A DNA stretch of 64,000 bases from Lineus longissimus (lineage: Eukaryota; Nemertea; Pilidiophora; Heteronemertea; Lineidae), in NCBI RefSeq assembly GCF_910592395.1, contig NC_088314.1, forward strand, positions 3,038,001-3,102,000, written 5' to 3'. The notes beneath the pieces were generated by a model. It had not been told where the DNA came from. It was given only the letters and a program-made list of their open reading frames with translations, and searched no databases. Position numbers and translations under genes: made by a program. This document shows, piece after piece, positions 24,601-35,437 of this stretch (its first letter is position 1; every line of letters begins with the position of its first letter).

Positions 24601-27600
24601 TCTATGGCATTAAAATAGTAGACTATTTGCGCCTTTTTGTGGCCAAGCTGAGTCAAGGATCAGGTCTAACCTTGAGGCTCTCCCTCAGGTTGGTTGAGAG
24701 GCTCGTTCTTCGTCATCCCAAAGGCAGCGATAATACCGAGACTTGCAACCTCTCACCTAAAAGACTAGTTGAACCTTCAAAATATGGAATCAGAATGAGG
24801 CATTTCAATCAATCCTTAGCAAGATGTCTTAAACCTTGCAGAAAAATCTCCAATCCGAGCAAGATGTATTAAATCTTACCGAAAAATCTATGGCATTGAA
24901 ATAGCAGACTGTCTGCGCCATTTTGTTGCCAACCTGAGTCAAGGATCAGGTCTTACCTTGAGGCTCTCCCTCAGGTTGGTTGGGAGGGTTGTTCATTGTC
25001 ATCCCAAAGGCAGCGACAATACCGAGACTTGCAACTTCTCACCTAAAAGACTAGTTGAACCTATAAAATATGGAATCAGAATGAGGCATTTCAATCAATC
25101 CTGAGCAAGATGTCTTAAACCTTGCAGAAAAATCTCCAATCCGAGCAAGATGTATCAAATCTTGCAGAAAAATCTATGGCATTAAAATAGCAGACTGTCT
25201 GCGCTATTTTGTTGCCAAGCTGAGTCAAGGATCAGGTCTAACCTTGAGGCTCTCCCTTAGGTTGGTTGGGAGGGTCGTTCTTCGTCATCCCAAAGGCAGC
25301 GACAATACCGAGACTTGCAACCTCTCACCTAAGAGACGAGTTGAACCTATAAAATATGGAATCAGAATGAGGCATTTCAATCAATCCTTAGCAAGATGTC
25401 TTAAACCTTGCAGAAAAATCTCCAATCCGAGCAAGATGTATTAAATCTTGCCACAAAATCTATGGCATTAAAATAGCAGACTGTCTTGCTATTTTGTGGC
25501 CAAGCTGAGTCAAGGATTGGGTCTAACCTTGAGGCTCTCCCTTAGGTTGGTTGGGAGGGTCGTTCTTCGTCATCCAAACGGCAGCACCAATACCGAGACT
25601 TGCAACCTCTCACCTAAAAGACTAGTTGAACCTATAAAATATGGAATCAGAATGAGGCATTTCAATCAATCCTTAGCAAGATGTCTTAAACCTTGCAGAA
25701 AAATCTCCAATCCGAGCAAGATGTATTAAATCTGGCAGAAAAATCTATGGCATTAAAATAGCAGACTGTCTGCGCTATTTTGTAGCCAAGCTGAGTCAAG
25801 GATCAGGTCTAACCTTGAGACACTCCCTCAGGTTGGTTGGGAGGGTCGTTCTTCGTCATCCCAAAGGCAGCGACAATACCGAGACTTGCAACCTCTCACC
25901 TAAAAGACTAGTTGAACCTAAAAAATATGGAATCAGAATGAGGCATTTCAATCAATCCTTAGCAAGATGTCTTAAACCTTGCAGAAAAATCTCCAATCCG
26001 AGCAAGATGTATCAAATCTTGCCGCAAAATCTATGGCATTAAAATAGCAGACTGTCTGCGCCATTTTGTGGCCAAGCTGAGTCAAGGATTGGGTCTAACC
26101 TTGAGGCTCTCCCTCAGGTTGGTTGGGAGGGTCGTTCTTCGTATCCCAAAGGCAGTGTTGATACCGAGACTTGTAACCTCTCACCTAAAAGACTAGTTGA
26201 ACCTATAAAATATGGAATCAGAATGAGGCATTTCAATCAATCCTTAGCAAGATATCTGAAACCTTGCAGAAAAATCTCCAATCCGAGCAAGATGTATTAA
26301 GTCTTACCAAAAAATCTATGGCATTGAAATAGCAGACTGTCTGCGCTATTTTGTTGCCAAGCTGAGTCAAGGATCAGGTGTAACCTTGAGACACTCCCTC
26401 AGGTTGGTTGGGAGGGTCGTTCTTCGTCATCCCAAAGGCAGCGACAATACCGAGACTTGCAACCTCTCACCTAAGAGACCAGTTGAACCTATAAAATATG
26501 GAATCAGAATGAGGCATTTCAATCAATCCTTAACAAGACGTCTTAAACGTTGCAGAAAAATCTCCAATCCGAGCAAGATGTATTAAATCTGGCCGCAAAA
26601 TCTATGGCATTAAAATAGCAGACTGTCTGCGCCATTTTGTGGCCAAGTGGGGTCAAGGATTGGGTCTAACCTTGAGGCTTTCCCTCAGGTTGGTTGGGAG
26701 GGTCGTTCTTCGTCATCCCAAAGGCAGCACCAATACCGAGACTTGCAACCTCTCACCTGAAAGACTAGTTGAACCTATAAAATATGGAATCAGAATGAGG
26801 CATTTCAATCAATCCTTAGCAAAATGTCTTAAACCTTGCAGAAAAATCTCCAATCCGAGCAAGATGTATTAAATCTTGCAGAAAAATCTATGGCATTGAA
26901 ATAGCAGACTGTCTGCTCCATTTTGTTGCCGAGCTGAGTCAAGGATCAGGTCTAACCTTGAGGCTCTCCCTCAGGTTGGTTGGGAGGGTCGTTCTTCGTC
27001 ATCCCAAAGGCAGTGATGATACCGAGACTTGCAACCTCTCACCTAAAAGACTAGTTGAACCTATAAAATATGGAATCCGAATGAGGCATTTCAATCAATC
27101 CTTAGCAAGATGTCTTAAACCTTGCAGAAAAATCTCCAATCCGAGCAAGATGTATTAAATCTTGCCGAAAAAGCTATGGCATTGAAATAGCAGACTGTCT
27201 GCTCCATTTTGTTGCCGAGCTGAGTCAAGGATCAGGTCTAACCTTGAGGCTCTCCCTCAGGTTGGTTGGGAGGGTCGTTCTTCGTCATCCCAAAGGCAGT
27301 GATGATACCGAGACTTGCAACCTCTCACCTAAAAGACTAGTTGAACCTATAAAATATGCAATCAGAATGAGGCATTTCAATCAATCCTTAGCAAGATGTC
27401 TTAAACCTTGCAGAAAAATCTCCAATCCGAGCAAGATGTATTAAATCTTGCCGAAAAATCTATGGCATTGAAATGGCAGACTGTCTGCTCCATTTTGTTG
27501 CCGAGCTGAGTCAAGGATCAGGTCTAACCTTGAGGCTCTCCCTCAGGTTGGTTGGGAGGGTCGTTCTTCGTCATCCCAAAGGCAGTGATGATACCGAGAC

Positions 27601-28470
27601 TTGCAACCTCTCACCTAAAAGACTAGTTGAACCTTCAAAATATGGAATCAGAATGAGGCATTTCAATCAATCCTTAACAAGATGTCTTAAACGTTGCAGA
27701 AAAATCTCCAATCCGAGCAAGATGTATTAAATCTTGCCGAAAAATCTACGACATTAAAATAGCAGACTATCTGCGCCATTTTGTGGCCAAGCTGAGTCAA
27801 GGATCAGGTCTAACCTTGAGGCTCTCCCTCAGGTTGGTTGGGAGGGTCGTTCATCGCCATCCCAAAAGCAGTGATGATACCAAGACTTGCAACCTCTCAC
27901 CTAAAAGACTAGTTGAACCTTCAAAATATGGAATCAGAATGAGGCATTTCAATCAATCCTTAGCAAGATATCTGAAACCTTGCAGGAAAATCTCCAATCC
28001 GAGCAAGATGTATTAAGTCTTACCGAAAAATCTATGGCATTGAAATAGCAGACTGTCTGCGCTATTTTGTTGCCAAGCTGAGTCAAGGATCAGGTGTAAC
28101 CTTGAGACACTCCCTCAGGTTGGTTGGGAGGGTCGTTCTTCGTCATCCCAAAGGCAGCGACAATACCGAGACTTGCAACCTCTCACCTAAGAGACTAGTT
28201 GAACCTAAAAAATATGGAATCAGAATGAGGCATTTCAATCAATCCTTAGCAAGATGTCTTAAACCTTGCAGAAAAATCTCCAATCCGAGCAAGATGTATT
28301 AAATCTTGCCGCAAAATCTATGGCATTAAAATAGCAGACTGTCTGCGCCATTTTGTGGCCAAGCTGAGTCAAGGATCAACTCTTACCTTGTGGCTCTCCC
28401 TCAGGTTGGTTGGGAGGGTCGTTCATTATCATCCCAAGGGCAGCGACAATACCGAGACTTGCAACCTCTC
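21663..28470. repeat. ~286-bp satellite, long element-free block (about 24 units)
   Basis: The largest uninterrupted run of the satellite. Monomers differ more from one another than those between the element copies: variants include tgtgtaaccttgagacactcc, ggattgggtctaacc, ccttcaaaatatgg and gccgagctgagtc. Groups of neighbouring units share variants; for example three successive units at about 26890-27730 carry tctgctccattttgttgccgagc, the pattern expected of local unequal crossing-over. The array ends abruptly within a unit at cttgcaacctctc, abutting an ATT microsatellite. Confidence 0.95.
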
Positions 28471-28600
28471 ATTATTGATTATTAATTATTATTGTTATTA
28501 TTATTATTATTATTATTAAAACATTTGTATAGCGCTTAATGTTGTTAAAACTTCTAAGCGCTTTGCAATTTATAATAAAACATTAAAACATCAATATAGG
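28471..28600 (-). mobile_element. (ATT)n microsatellite and L2-like LINE/SINE 3' tail
   Basis: Read on the minus strand, the segment gives aagcgcttagaag...attaagcgctatac, then aaatgtttt and a (TAA)n run. Paired AGCGCT motifs followed by a short trinucleotide tail are characteristic of L2-clade LINEs and the SINEs that borrow their tails. Only the terminal part is recognisable; no RT frame is visible. The tail abuts the satellite edge. Confidence 0.5.
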
Positions 28601-28649
28601 ATAAAATAAAAGTCATTACTAAAGCAAACGTGCAAGTGGGATTTAAAAA

Positions 28650-30725
28650 TAGGATTCTAAAGAAAAACCTCCCGATACCTGATATCTAGGCCTGCACTTC
28701 CAGTTGAACTGTCTGCAAAGATAGAAGAAAACAATCTCATCAACTGTCAAACTTTTTTACTTTACAAACTAATATCTATTCTAACCTTGTGACTTGCCTC
28801 CAAACTAGACCCTCCTTCGGTTGAAGAACCTCCTGATACCAGATATCTAGGCCTGCTCTTCCAGTAGAACTTTCTGCAAAGATAGAAGGGTAGAATTTCA
28901 TAAACTTTCAAACTTTTTCACTTTACAAACTAATATCTATTCTAACCTTGTGGCTTGCCTCCAAACTAGACCCTCCTCCGGTTGAAGAACCTCCTGATAC
29001 CAGAAATCTTTGCCTGCACTAGGCCTGCACTTCCAGTTGAACTGCCTGCAAAGATAGAAGGATACAATTTCACAAACTTTCAAACTTTTTCACTTTACAA
29101 ACTTATATCTATTCTGACCTTGTGGCTTGCCTCCAAACTCCACCCTCCTCCGGTTGAAGAACCTCCCGATACCAGATATCTAGGCCTGCTCTTCCAGTAG
29201 AACTTTCTGCAAAGATAGAAGGGTACAATTTCATAAACTTTCAAACTTTTTCACTTTACAAACTAATATCTATTCTAACCTTGTGGCTTGCCTCCAAACT
29301 AGACCCTCCTTCGGTTGAAGAACCTCCCGATACCAGAAATCTTTGCCTGCACTAGGCCTGCTCTTCCAGTAGAACTTTCTGCAAAGATAGAATGATACAA
29401 TTTCATTAACTTTCAAACTTTTTCACTTTACAAACTAATATTTATTCTGACCTTGTGGCTTGCCTCCAAACTAGACCCTCCTCCAGTTGAAGAACCTCCT
29501 GATACCAGATATCTAGGCCTGCTCTTCCAGTAGAACTTTCTGCAAAGATAGAAGGGTACAATTTCATAAACCTTCAAACTTTTTCACTTTACAAACTAAT
29601 GTCTATTCTAACCTTGTAGCTTGCCTCCAAACTAGACCCTCCTCCGGTTGAAGAACCTCCTGATACCAGAAATCTTTGCCTGCACTAGGCCTGCACTTCC
29701 AGTTGAACTGCCTGCAAAGATAGAAGGATACAATTTCACAAACTTTCAAACTTTTTCACTTTACAAACTTATATCTATTCTGACCTTGTGGCTTGCCTCC
29801 AAACTCCACCCTCCTCCGGTTGAAGAACCTCCCGATACCAGATATCTAGGCCTGCTCTTCCAGTAGAACTTTCTGCAAAGATAGAAGGGTACAATTTCAT
29901 AAACTTTCAAACTTTTTCACTTTACAAACTAATATCTATTCTAACCTTGTGGCTTGCCTCCAAACTAGACCCTCCTTCGGTTGAAGAACCTCCCGATACC
30001 AGAAATCTTTGCCTGCACTAGGACTGCTCTTCCAGTAGAACTTTCTGCAAAGATAGAAGGATACAATTTCATTAACTTTCAAACTTTTTCACTTTACAAA
30101 CTAATATTTATTCTGACCTTGTGGCTTGCCTCCAAACTAGACCCTCCTCCAGTTGAAGAACCTCCTGATACCAGATATCTAGGCCTGCTCTTCCAGTAGA
30201 ACTTTCTGCAAAGATAGAAGGGTACAATTTCATAAACCTTCAAACTTTTTCACTTTACAAACTAATGTCTATTCTAACCTTGTAGCTTGCCTCCAAACTA
30301 GACCCTCCCTCGGTTGAGGTACCTCCCGATACCAAAAATCTAGGCCTGCTCTTCCAGTAGAACTCTCTGCAAAGATAGAAGGGTACAATTTCATAAACTT
30401 TCAAACTTTTTCACTTTACAAACTAATATCTATTCTAACCTTGTAGCTTGCCTCCAAAATAGACCCTCCTTCGGTTGAAGAACCTCCCGATACCAGAAAT
30501 CTTTGCCTGCACTAGGCCTGCTCTTCCAGTAGAACTTTCTGCAAAGATAGAAGGATACAATTTCACAAACTTTCAAACTTTTTCACTTTACAAACTAATA
30601 TCTATTCTAACCTTGTAGCTTGCCTCCAAACTTGACCCTCCTTCGGTTGAAGAACCTCCCGATACCAAAAATCTAGGCCTGCTCTTGCAGTAGAGCTGTC
30701 TGCAAAGACAGAAGAATACAATCTC
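28650..30725. repeat. Dimeric satellite: alternating 161/172-bp monomers (333-bp higher-order unit)
   Basis: The motif ggttgaagaacctcc (or agttgaag) recurs at 28819, 28980, 29152, 29313, 29485, 29646, 29818, 29979, 30151, 30312, 30473 and 30645. Spacings are 161,172,161,172,161,172,161,172,161,161,172. The longer monomer has an extra 11 bp (tctttgcctgcactaggcctg region). Blocks 28970-29640 and 29640-30300 are almost identical, indicating a further ~666-bp duplication. Edge monomers (about 28660 and 30660) are the most divergent and share aatctcat instead of aatttcat. Short ORFs within it show no coding signal. Confidence 0.93.
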
Positions 30726-31590
30726 ATATGGACAACAAGATTGATGTCAACCCTGTGCAAAAATCGGTCTGGTGTTTAGGAAACATCACTAGTCACTGGT
30801 GTTGATATTAAAGGGAGAATATAGGCAGCAGCTAGGCAGGCAAGATATAGTTACACAAAGCCGCCAATAGGGGCCTCTTACATCTCAAAGTAGGTCGAAA
30901 TGATTCACGAGGTCAAATTGAATGGAAACGACCAATTTTGGGACCAAAACTTGTGTCCTTAATAGAGAGGTTGTCCTTAATAGAGAGGTGTTCGCTAACA
31001 GAGGTTCCACTGTATTTGGATGGAAAGCGTTCCTCATTAACTAAAGCCTCTGGGAAAAAGTTATGAGTGTGGCGGATTGTCTTTATTCAACTGAAATATG
31101 GCTTAGACGTTTATTACGGGTACGTTACCTAAAACATAACAATAAAAGACGATATTAATATGCGTTGGAGGTGCAAGGTCAAAGATGGAAGCCTTCGGTA
31201 CATCTCCGCTTATTTGGTTCGAACCCACAACACGAGGCATGCATGCAGTGTATTGATTGGTATACACCGCAGTACCTTTAGAACATAATATTTCGGCCTG
31301 AAAAATCAACAGTGACTAAATACGCCTAATAAACAGTAACAAAGAACATCGTACTTACATTTGATCTCGCTTTTTGACAACGTCAACATGGTCTAACATG
31401 AGAAATCGGGAGTGTTTGTTGACCACGCAATTTCAAAATGCCCTGGCCATCACAGTGCCATTCCAAAGACATGCGCAAATGGGCTGATCGTGACATGGTC
31501 ATGCGCAAAGGGGCTAATCATGGCAGGGACATGCGCAAATCGTCGAAGAAAGGGCAAATCAAACTCCACAAAGTGGTCGAACAACTTTCA
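30726..31590. other. Intergenic, contains a pogo/Tigger-like terminus
   Basis: No supported gene. At about 30955-31014, ttaatagagagg occurs twice and the segment ends gaggttccactgta. On the minus strand this reads TACAGTGGAACCTC, resembling pogo/Tigger-type terminal repeats beside a TA target. The matching opposite terminus was not found, so this is probably a decayed MITE end. The remainder is unremarkable AT-rich sequence. Confidence 0.45.
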
Positions 31591-31593
31591 GCA

Positions 31594-31674
31594 GTTGTGG
31601 CGCGTTAGCTCAGAGCATAGAGCGTCAGACTGGCATGACCTGTGTTGTGGGTTCGAATCCTACCAAGCGCAACT
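31594..31674 (+). other. tRNA-like sequence with A and B boxes
   Basis: ttagctcagagcatagagc matches a D-arm (GCTC/GAGC stem) and A box; gtgggttcgaatcctac matches a T-arm and B box; a TTTT run follows at once. The ends gttg...caac could pair, but the acceptor region has extra bases and the anticodon stem (around tcagactggcatgacctg) pairs poorly. More likely a tRNA pseudogene or SINE head than a working tRNA. Identity cannot be assigned. Confidence 0.5.
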
Positions 31675-31679
31675 TTTAT

Positions 31680-32600
31680 AATGCTTTTTTGCCTTTTTGG
31701 GCGACGATTATTTTTTGATGGTATCAAAGCAATTAGCATAAGTCCAGCTGGACCAGGCCGTGTCAGCAGAATCGTGCACTGGCCGCCTTCTCGCCCTTTT
31801 CAGGGAGTTGCAACTCCCTGAACCTTCCCATGGTCCATAACCGGATCTTGGGAGATGCAAAAGCTTTTGTGGTCAAGATGAATCTGCCATGTCCTTCACT
31901 GCTGACCAGGATTAGGACTTTCTCGATTCAGAAACATAGCAGGTGGTTTCACTGTCGTTTTCCGCCACGTGTCAAATAAAGTCCTCGGATAAATGTGGCG
32001 AGTATTTTCCGCAACCTAACTGGTTTAATCTATACTTACAAATAAACTGGCGAGACGCTTATAAATCACTCCGATTTTGTCAGCATTACTCCCATCAGTA
32101 ACAAGTTTGTCTACATCTAAAGCCATCCTGAGGAAATCCGGGGTCAATGTTCGCTGTTCGTTTCTCCGACCCAACGAGCAGGGTCACTCGAACATCTAAT
32201 TAATTGGTCATCAGGCGTCCTAAAGCACAGGCCAACATTCGACACTATTGACCGAGCTTGTGTACAGAGGGAGGAGGATGGTCATCGGGCAACAAAGTAA
32301 CCCGCATCCTTAAAACACAATGTCGGACTGAACTAAGGACTGGCGTGGGTTAATACAAAGGTAATCAAGAAAAATATTGATTTGAATTATAGACTAGTAT
32401 TCAATCTTTCATAAAATATTGATTTCAGTTCTATGGTCCCCTGAGTATTTTCAGGAGGGCAGAACCAGTAAGGGGTTCATTTCTGGAGACAAGCGGCTTG
32501 GAAAGTGAGAATCTGAGAACTGTTTTTCCAAAATAGGATTTTCTCTAGATTTTCGTGGTGAACCCTATACGCCATTGCAGTGAGGGATGTCCCAGTCCCA
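31680..32600. other. Intergenic spacer, no gene recognised
   Basis: No long ORF, splice-like coding segment or known repeat recognised. The only distinct structure is the perfect palindrome at 31799-31822, listed separately. Confidence 0.6.
31799..31822. repeat. Perfect 24-bp palindrome
   Basis: Half-site TTCAGGGAGTTG is followed with no spacer by its exact reverse complement. It could extrude as a cruciform or bind a dimeric protein; neither can be shown here. Confidence 0.85.
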
Positions 32601-33690
32601 CCCCAAGCTCAAAAACCACTTGGAGATGGCACTTTTTTCGATTGTTCCTCGACCAGACCACATGTGTACGGTCGGGGACGATGCCCCGCATCGCCTCATA
32701 CCACTCTCGTTCCTAGGTGTGACCCGAATTTTTCAAAAATATTTTTAAAGTAAATTTTCCTTTTTTTTTCTTACCACCCCAAGCAAGGTAAATTTGGTGG
32801 TATCGGGCTATGTGGGGCATCGTCCCCGACCGTACACATGTGGTTTCGTCGAGGAACAATCAGAAAAAGTGCCATCTCCAAGTGGTTTTTCAGCTTGGGG
32901 TTGTAAGAAAAAATTAGAAATTTTACTTAACAAAGATTTTTTTTAAATATTCTGGTCACACCTAGGATCGAGAGTGGTATGAGGCTATGCGGGGCATCGT
33001 CCCCGACCGTACCCATGTGGTTTGGTCGAGGAATCAGAAAAAGTGTCATCTCCAAGTGGTTTTTGAGCTTGGGGTATTAAGAAAAAAAAATGGAAACTTT
33101 ACCTTTAAAATATTTAAAAACAATTCTGGTCACACCTAGGAACGAGAGTGGTATGAGGCTATGCAGGGCATCGCCCCCGACCGTACACATGTGGTTTGGT
33201 CGAGGAACAATCGGAAAAAGTGCAATCTCCAAGTGGTTTTTGAGCTTGGGGTGGTAAGAATTAAAAGGTCACACCTAGGAACGAGAGTGGGATAAGGCTA
33301 TGCGCGGCATCGTCCCCGACCGTACCCATGTGGTTTGGTCGAGGAACAATCAAAAAAAGTGTCATCTCCAAGTGGTTTTTGAGCTTGGGGTGTTAAGAAA
33401 AAAAACGGAAAATTTACTTTAAAAATATTTTTTTTAAAATTCTGGTCACACCTAGGAACGAGAGTGGTATGAGGCTATGCGGGGCATCATCCCCGACCGT
33501 ACACATGTGGTCTGGTCGAGGAACAATCGGAAAAAGTGCCATCTCCAAGTGGTTTTTGAGCTTGGGGTGTTAAGAAAAAAATGGAAAATTTACTTTAAAA
33601 AGATTGTTTTAAAAATTCTGGTCACACCTAGGAACGAGAGTGATATGAGGCTATGCAGGGTATCGCCCCCGACCGTACCCATGTGGTTTC
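32600..33690. repeat. ~176-bp tandem array with an inverted first unit
   Basis: ggctatg(c/t) occurs at 32806, 32983, 33157, 33296, 33473 and 33649 (spacings 177, 174, 139, 177, 176; the 139-bp unit lost its A-rich part). Each unit holds ggggcatcgtcccc, a small hairpin, then gaccgtac(a/c)catgtggt, gtcgaggaacaatc, atctccaagtggtttttgag and an A/T-rich stretch. The stretch 32600-32720 is the same sequence in reverse orientation (ccacttggagatggc...ggggacgatgcccc), so the array is head-to-head at its left end. Confidence 0.9.
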
Positions 33691-34690
33691 GTCAACAGGG
33701 TCAAAAGAAATAGTTTTTGGCGCCAACGATGTCGGCAATGGCAGATTTGAATTAAAGATTCGAGTCGATTCTTTTGAAAGCCGAAAGTGCGGATGCACAG
33801 GGCAATTGCATTTAGAAAGCTCCGCCGACTGATAGTCAAACCATTCCCTGGAGTGCTCCAAAACCTGGAATCAGTGTGTACTTCAGCTTGAAAAGTTCGT
33901 GGGTGAAGGGGTTTTCTTCATGATAATATTGATAATGATAATAATGATGATGGTCTAAGAGCGCTAGCGGATCCAGGAACTGGAAGAAAAGGGTGCGTGC
34001 ACTGCATTTCTCATCAATTCAGTGCTGCACTACAGGTGTGTTCCAAAATTTCATGGTCAATTTAAAAGATTCTATAACAATCAGGGGGCGTGTCTCTGGT
34101 GCACCCCCTTGGATACGCGCCTGATAAACGTTCATGGATGAAAGTAGATAGAACGCCTTAAAAAAAACGATATAAGATTCGCCAGGGTTTGAATCTAATT
34201 CGAATCCGCGCCTGATAAACGTTCATGGATGAAAAATGGAAAGAAGACCTTTTAAAAAAACGAAAATATACATTCGTCGGGGCTCGAACCCGTGACCACC
34301 CAATCAAAGCGCAGCGCTCTAACCGCTGAGCTATCGGGGCGTTCATGTTTGACGTGAGATATTCGGCAATCTGAAGACAGGCCTTAGGGTACGCGCCATG
34401 ATTGTGGCTAGGTCACGCTGGCGGAAGAGTTATTGGGTGCAAATAGTTCCAAGGTAACCGTATAACTCAATATTACTATAGATATTTCTTAATATATCGT
34501 ATATATATAGCTCGGTGATTTTATTGAAAATGTTTGCAGTTGATTAAAATGTTTGAATGGTTTAAAAACTAAATTTTTAGAAGCGAGGTCAACAGGGTCA
34601 AAAGAAATAGTTTTTGGCGCCAATGATGTCGGCAATGGCAGATTTGAATTAAGATTTGAGTCGATTCTCTTGGAAGCCGAAAGTGCGGAT
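33691..34690. repeat. Dispersed ~895-bp repeat unit (same family as the 56-64 kb array)
   Basis: gtcaacagggtcaaaag occurs at 33691 and again at 34588, a period of 897 bp, so one full unit plus ~100 bp of the next are present. Sequence and orientation match the right-hand megasatellite, including the (TAATGATGATG) segment, the ggggcgtg...gcaccccc inverted pair and a minus-strand tRNA-like head. It is more diverged than units within the right array. Confidence 0.9.
34276..34340 (-). other. tRNA-like Pol III head in the dispersed ~895-bp unit
   Basis: On the minus strand, GATAGCTCAGCGGTTAGAGC forms a D-arm (GCTC/GAGC) and A box, and ACGGGTTCGAGCCCC forms a T-arm and B box. The acceptor stem cannot pair (gccccga against gaatgta), so it is tRNA-derived and not a working tRNA. 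The downstream T-run here is shorter than in the right-hand array. Confidence 0.65.
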
Positions 34691-34763
34691 GTTGGCCCTC
34701 TCTCAGCTGCTCAGAGCCATTTTCTTTGATCACAGATGGTGGCTCTGGGTACATCATACGTTA

Positions 34764-35265
34764 AGGTGTAAACTGTGGACGAAAGTGTGGACGAAAGTGT
34801 TCAGTGGTGCCGCCCTCTTGGATCAACGAAAGTTGGTCTGAGAGAGGGCCAACTATTTTTGCCTACAACTGAATGATATTGTCATTGTCATTGAAATAAA
34901 AGTAGTTTTTGTGAAAGAATATCATTTGGACTAGTTATAGAAATATCACAGTTTCAACAAATTCTTTGATAATTAGTCCACATTTGGACACTAGACCTCG
35001 CATTTCCCCGTACACAAAATCAAAGGAAACTGCGAAAACCTTCAAAAAAGGGGCTAAAAATCCTGTCCACTCATTGATCAAAATCACCCATCAAAATAAT
35101 TTTTTTTCTTTTTTTCTTTCGCTGACCCATTAAAAAGATTATAATGCATTAATATTCTGCAATTTCTTTTAAATATATTGAAAGACAAAGAAATGCCAGC
35201 CCACCAAACTTAGAGGGCCGCTGTCCACACTTTCGTCCACACTTTCGTCCACAGTTTACACCTAC
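34764..35265. mobile_element. Foldback/MITE-like element with ~37-bp terminal inverted repeats
   Basis: The left end aggtgtaaactgtggacgaa (34764 onwards) and the right end ttcgtccacagtttacacct (to about 35265) are reverse complements. Each TIR holds a direct doubling of gtggacgaaagt. The ~500-bp interior has no coding capacity. A 15-bp inverted pair, ttggccctctctcag at 34691 and ctgagagagggccaa at about 34838, crosses the left end. The right end lies about 175 bp upstream of the tafazzin start codon. An inverted, truncated copy is at 55567-56010. Confidence 0.75.
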
Positions 35266-35437
35266 CCCACTATGTGCGGTCAGTCTGGAAATGGGCTCAA
35301 AATACACCGGGTACCGACGTAACAAAAACTTTTGCGGAGTCAAAAATTAAAAAAAAAAGAAAAGCGGAGCACGAAATTTTCAATGATTTGTAGAAAAATA
35401 TTCAGAATAAATCAATGAAATACGAAGAAAAAGAGAT

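Noticed and set aside
4130-28470. Satellite monomers as a CRISPR array or as a family of small genes
   Set aside because: Units are contiguous 286-bp repeats without unique spacers, in an animal genome. The recurrent ORF lacks an ATG in most units and has no recognisable domain.
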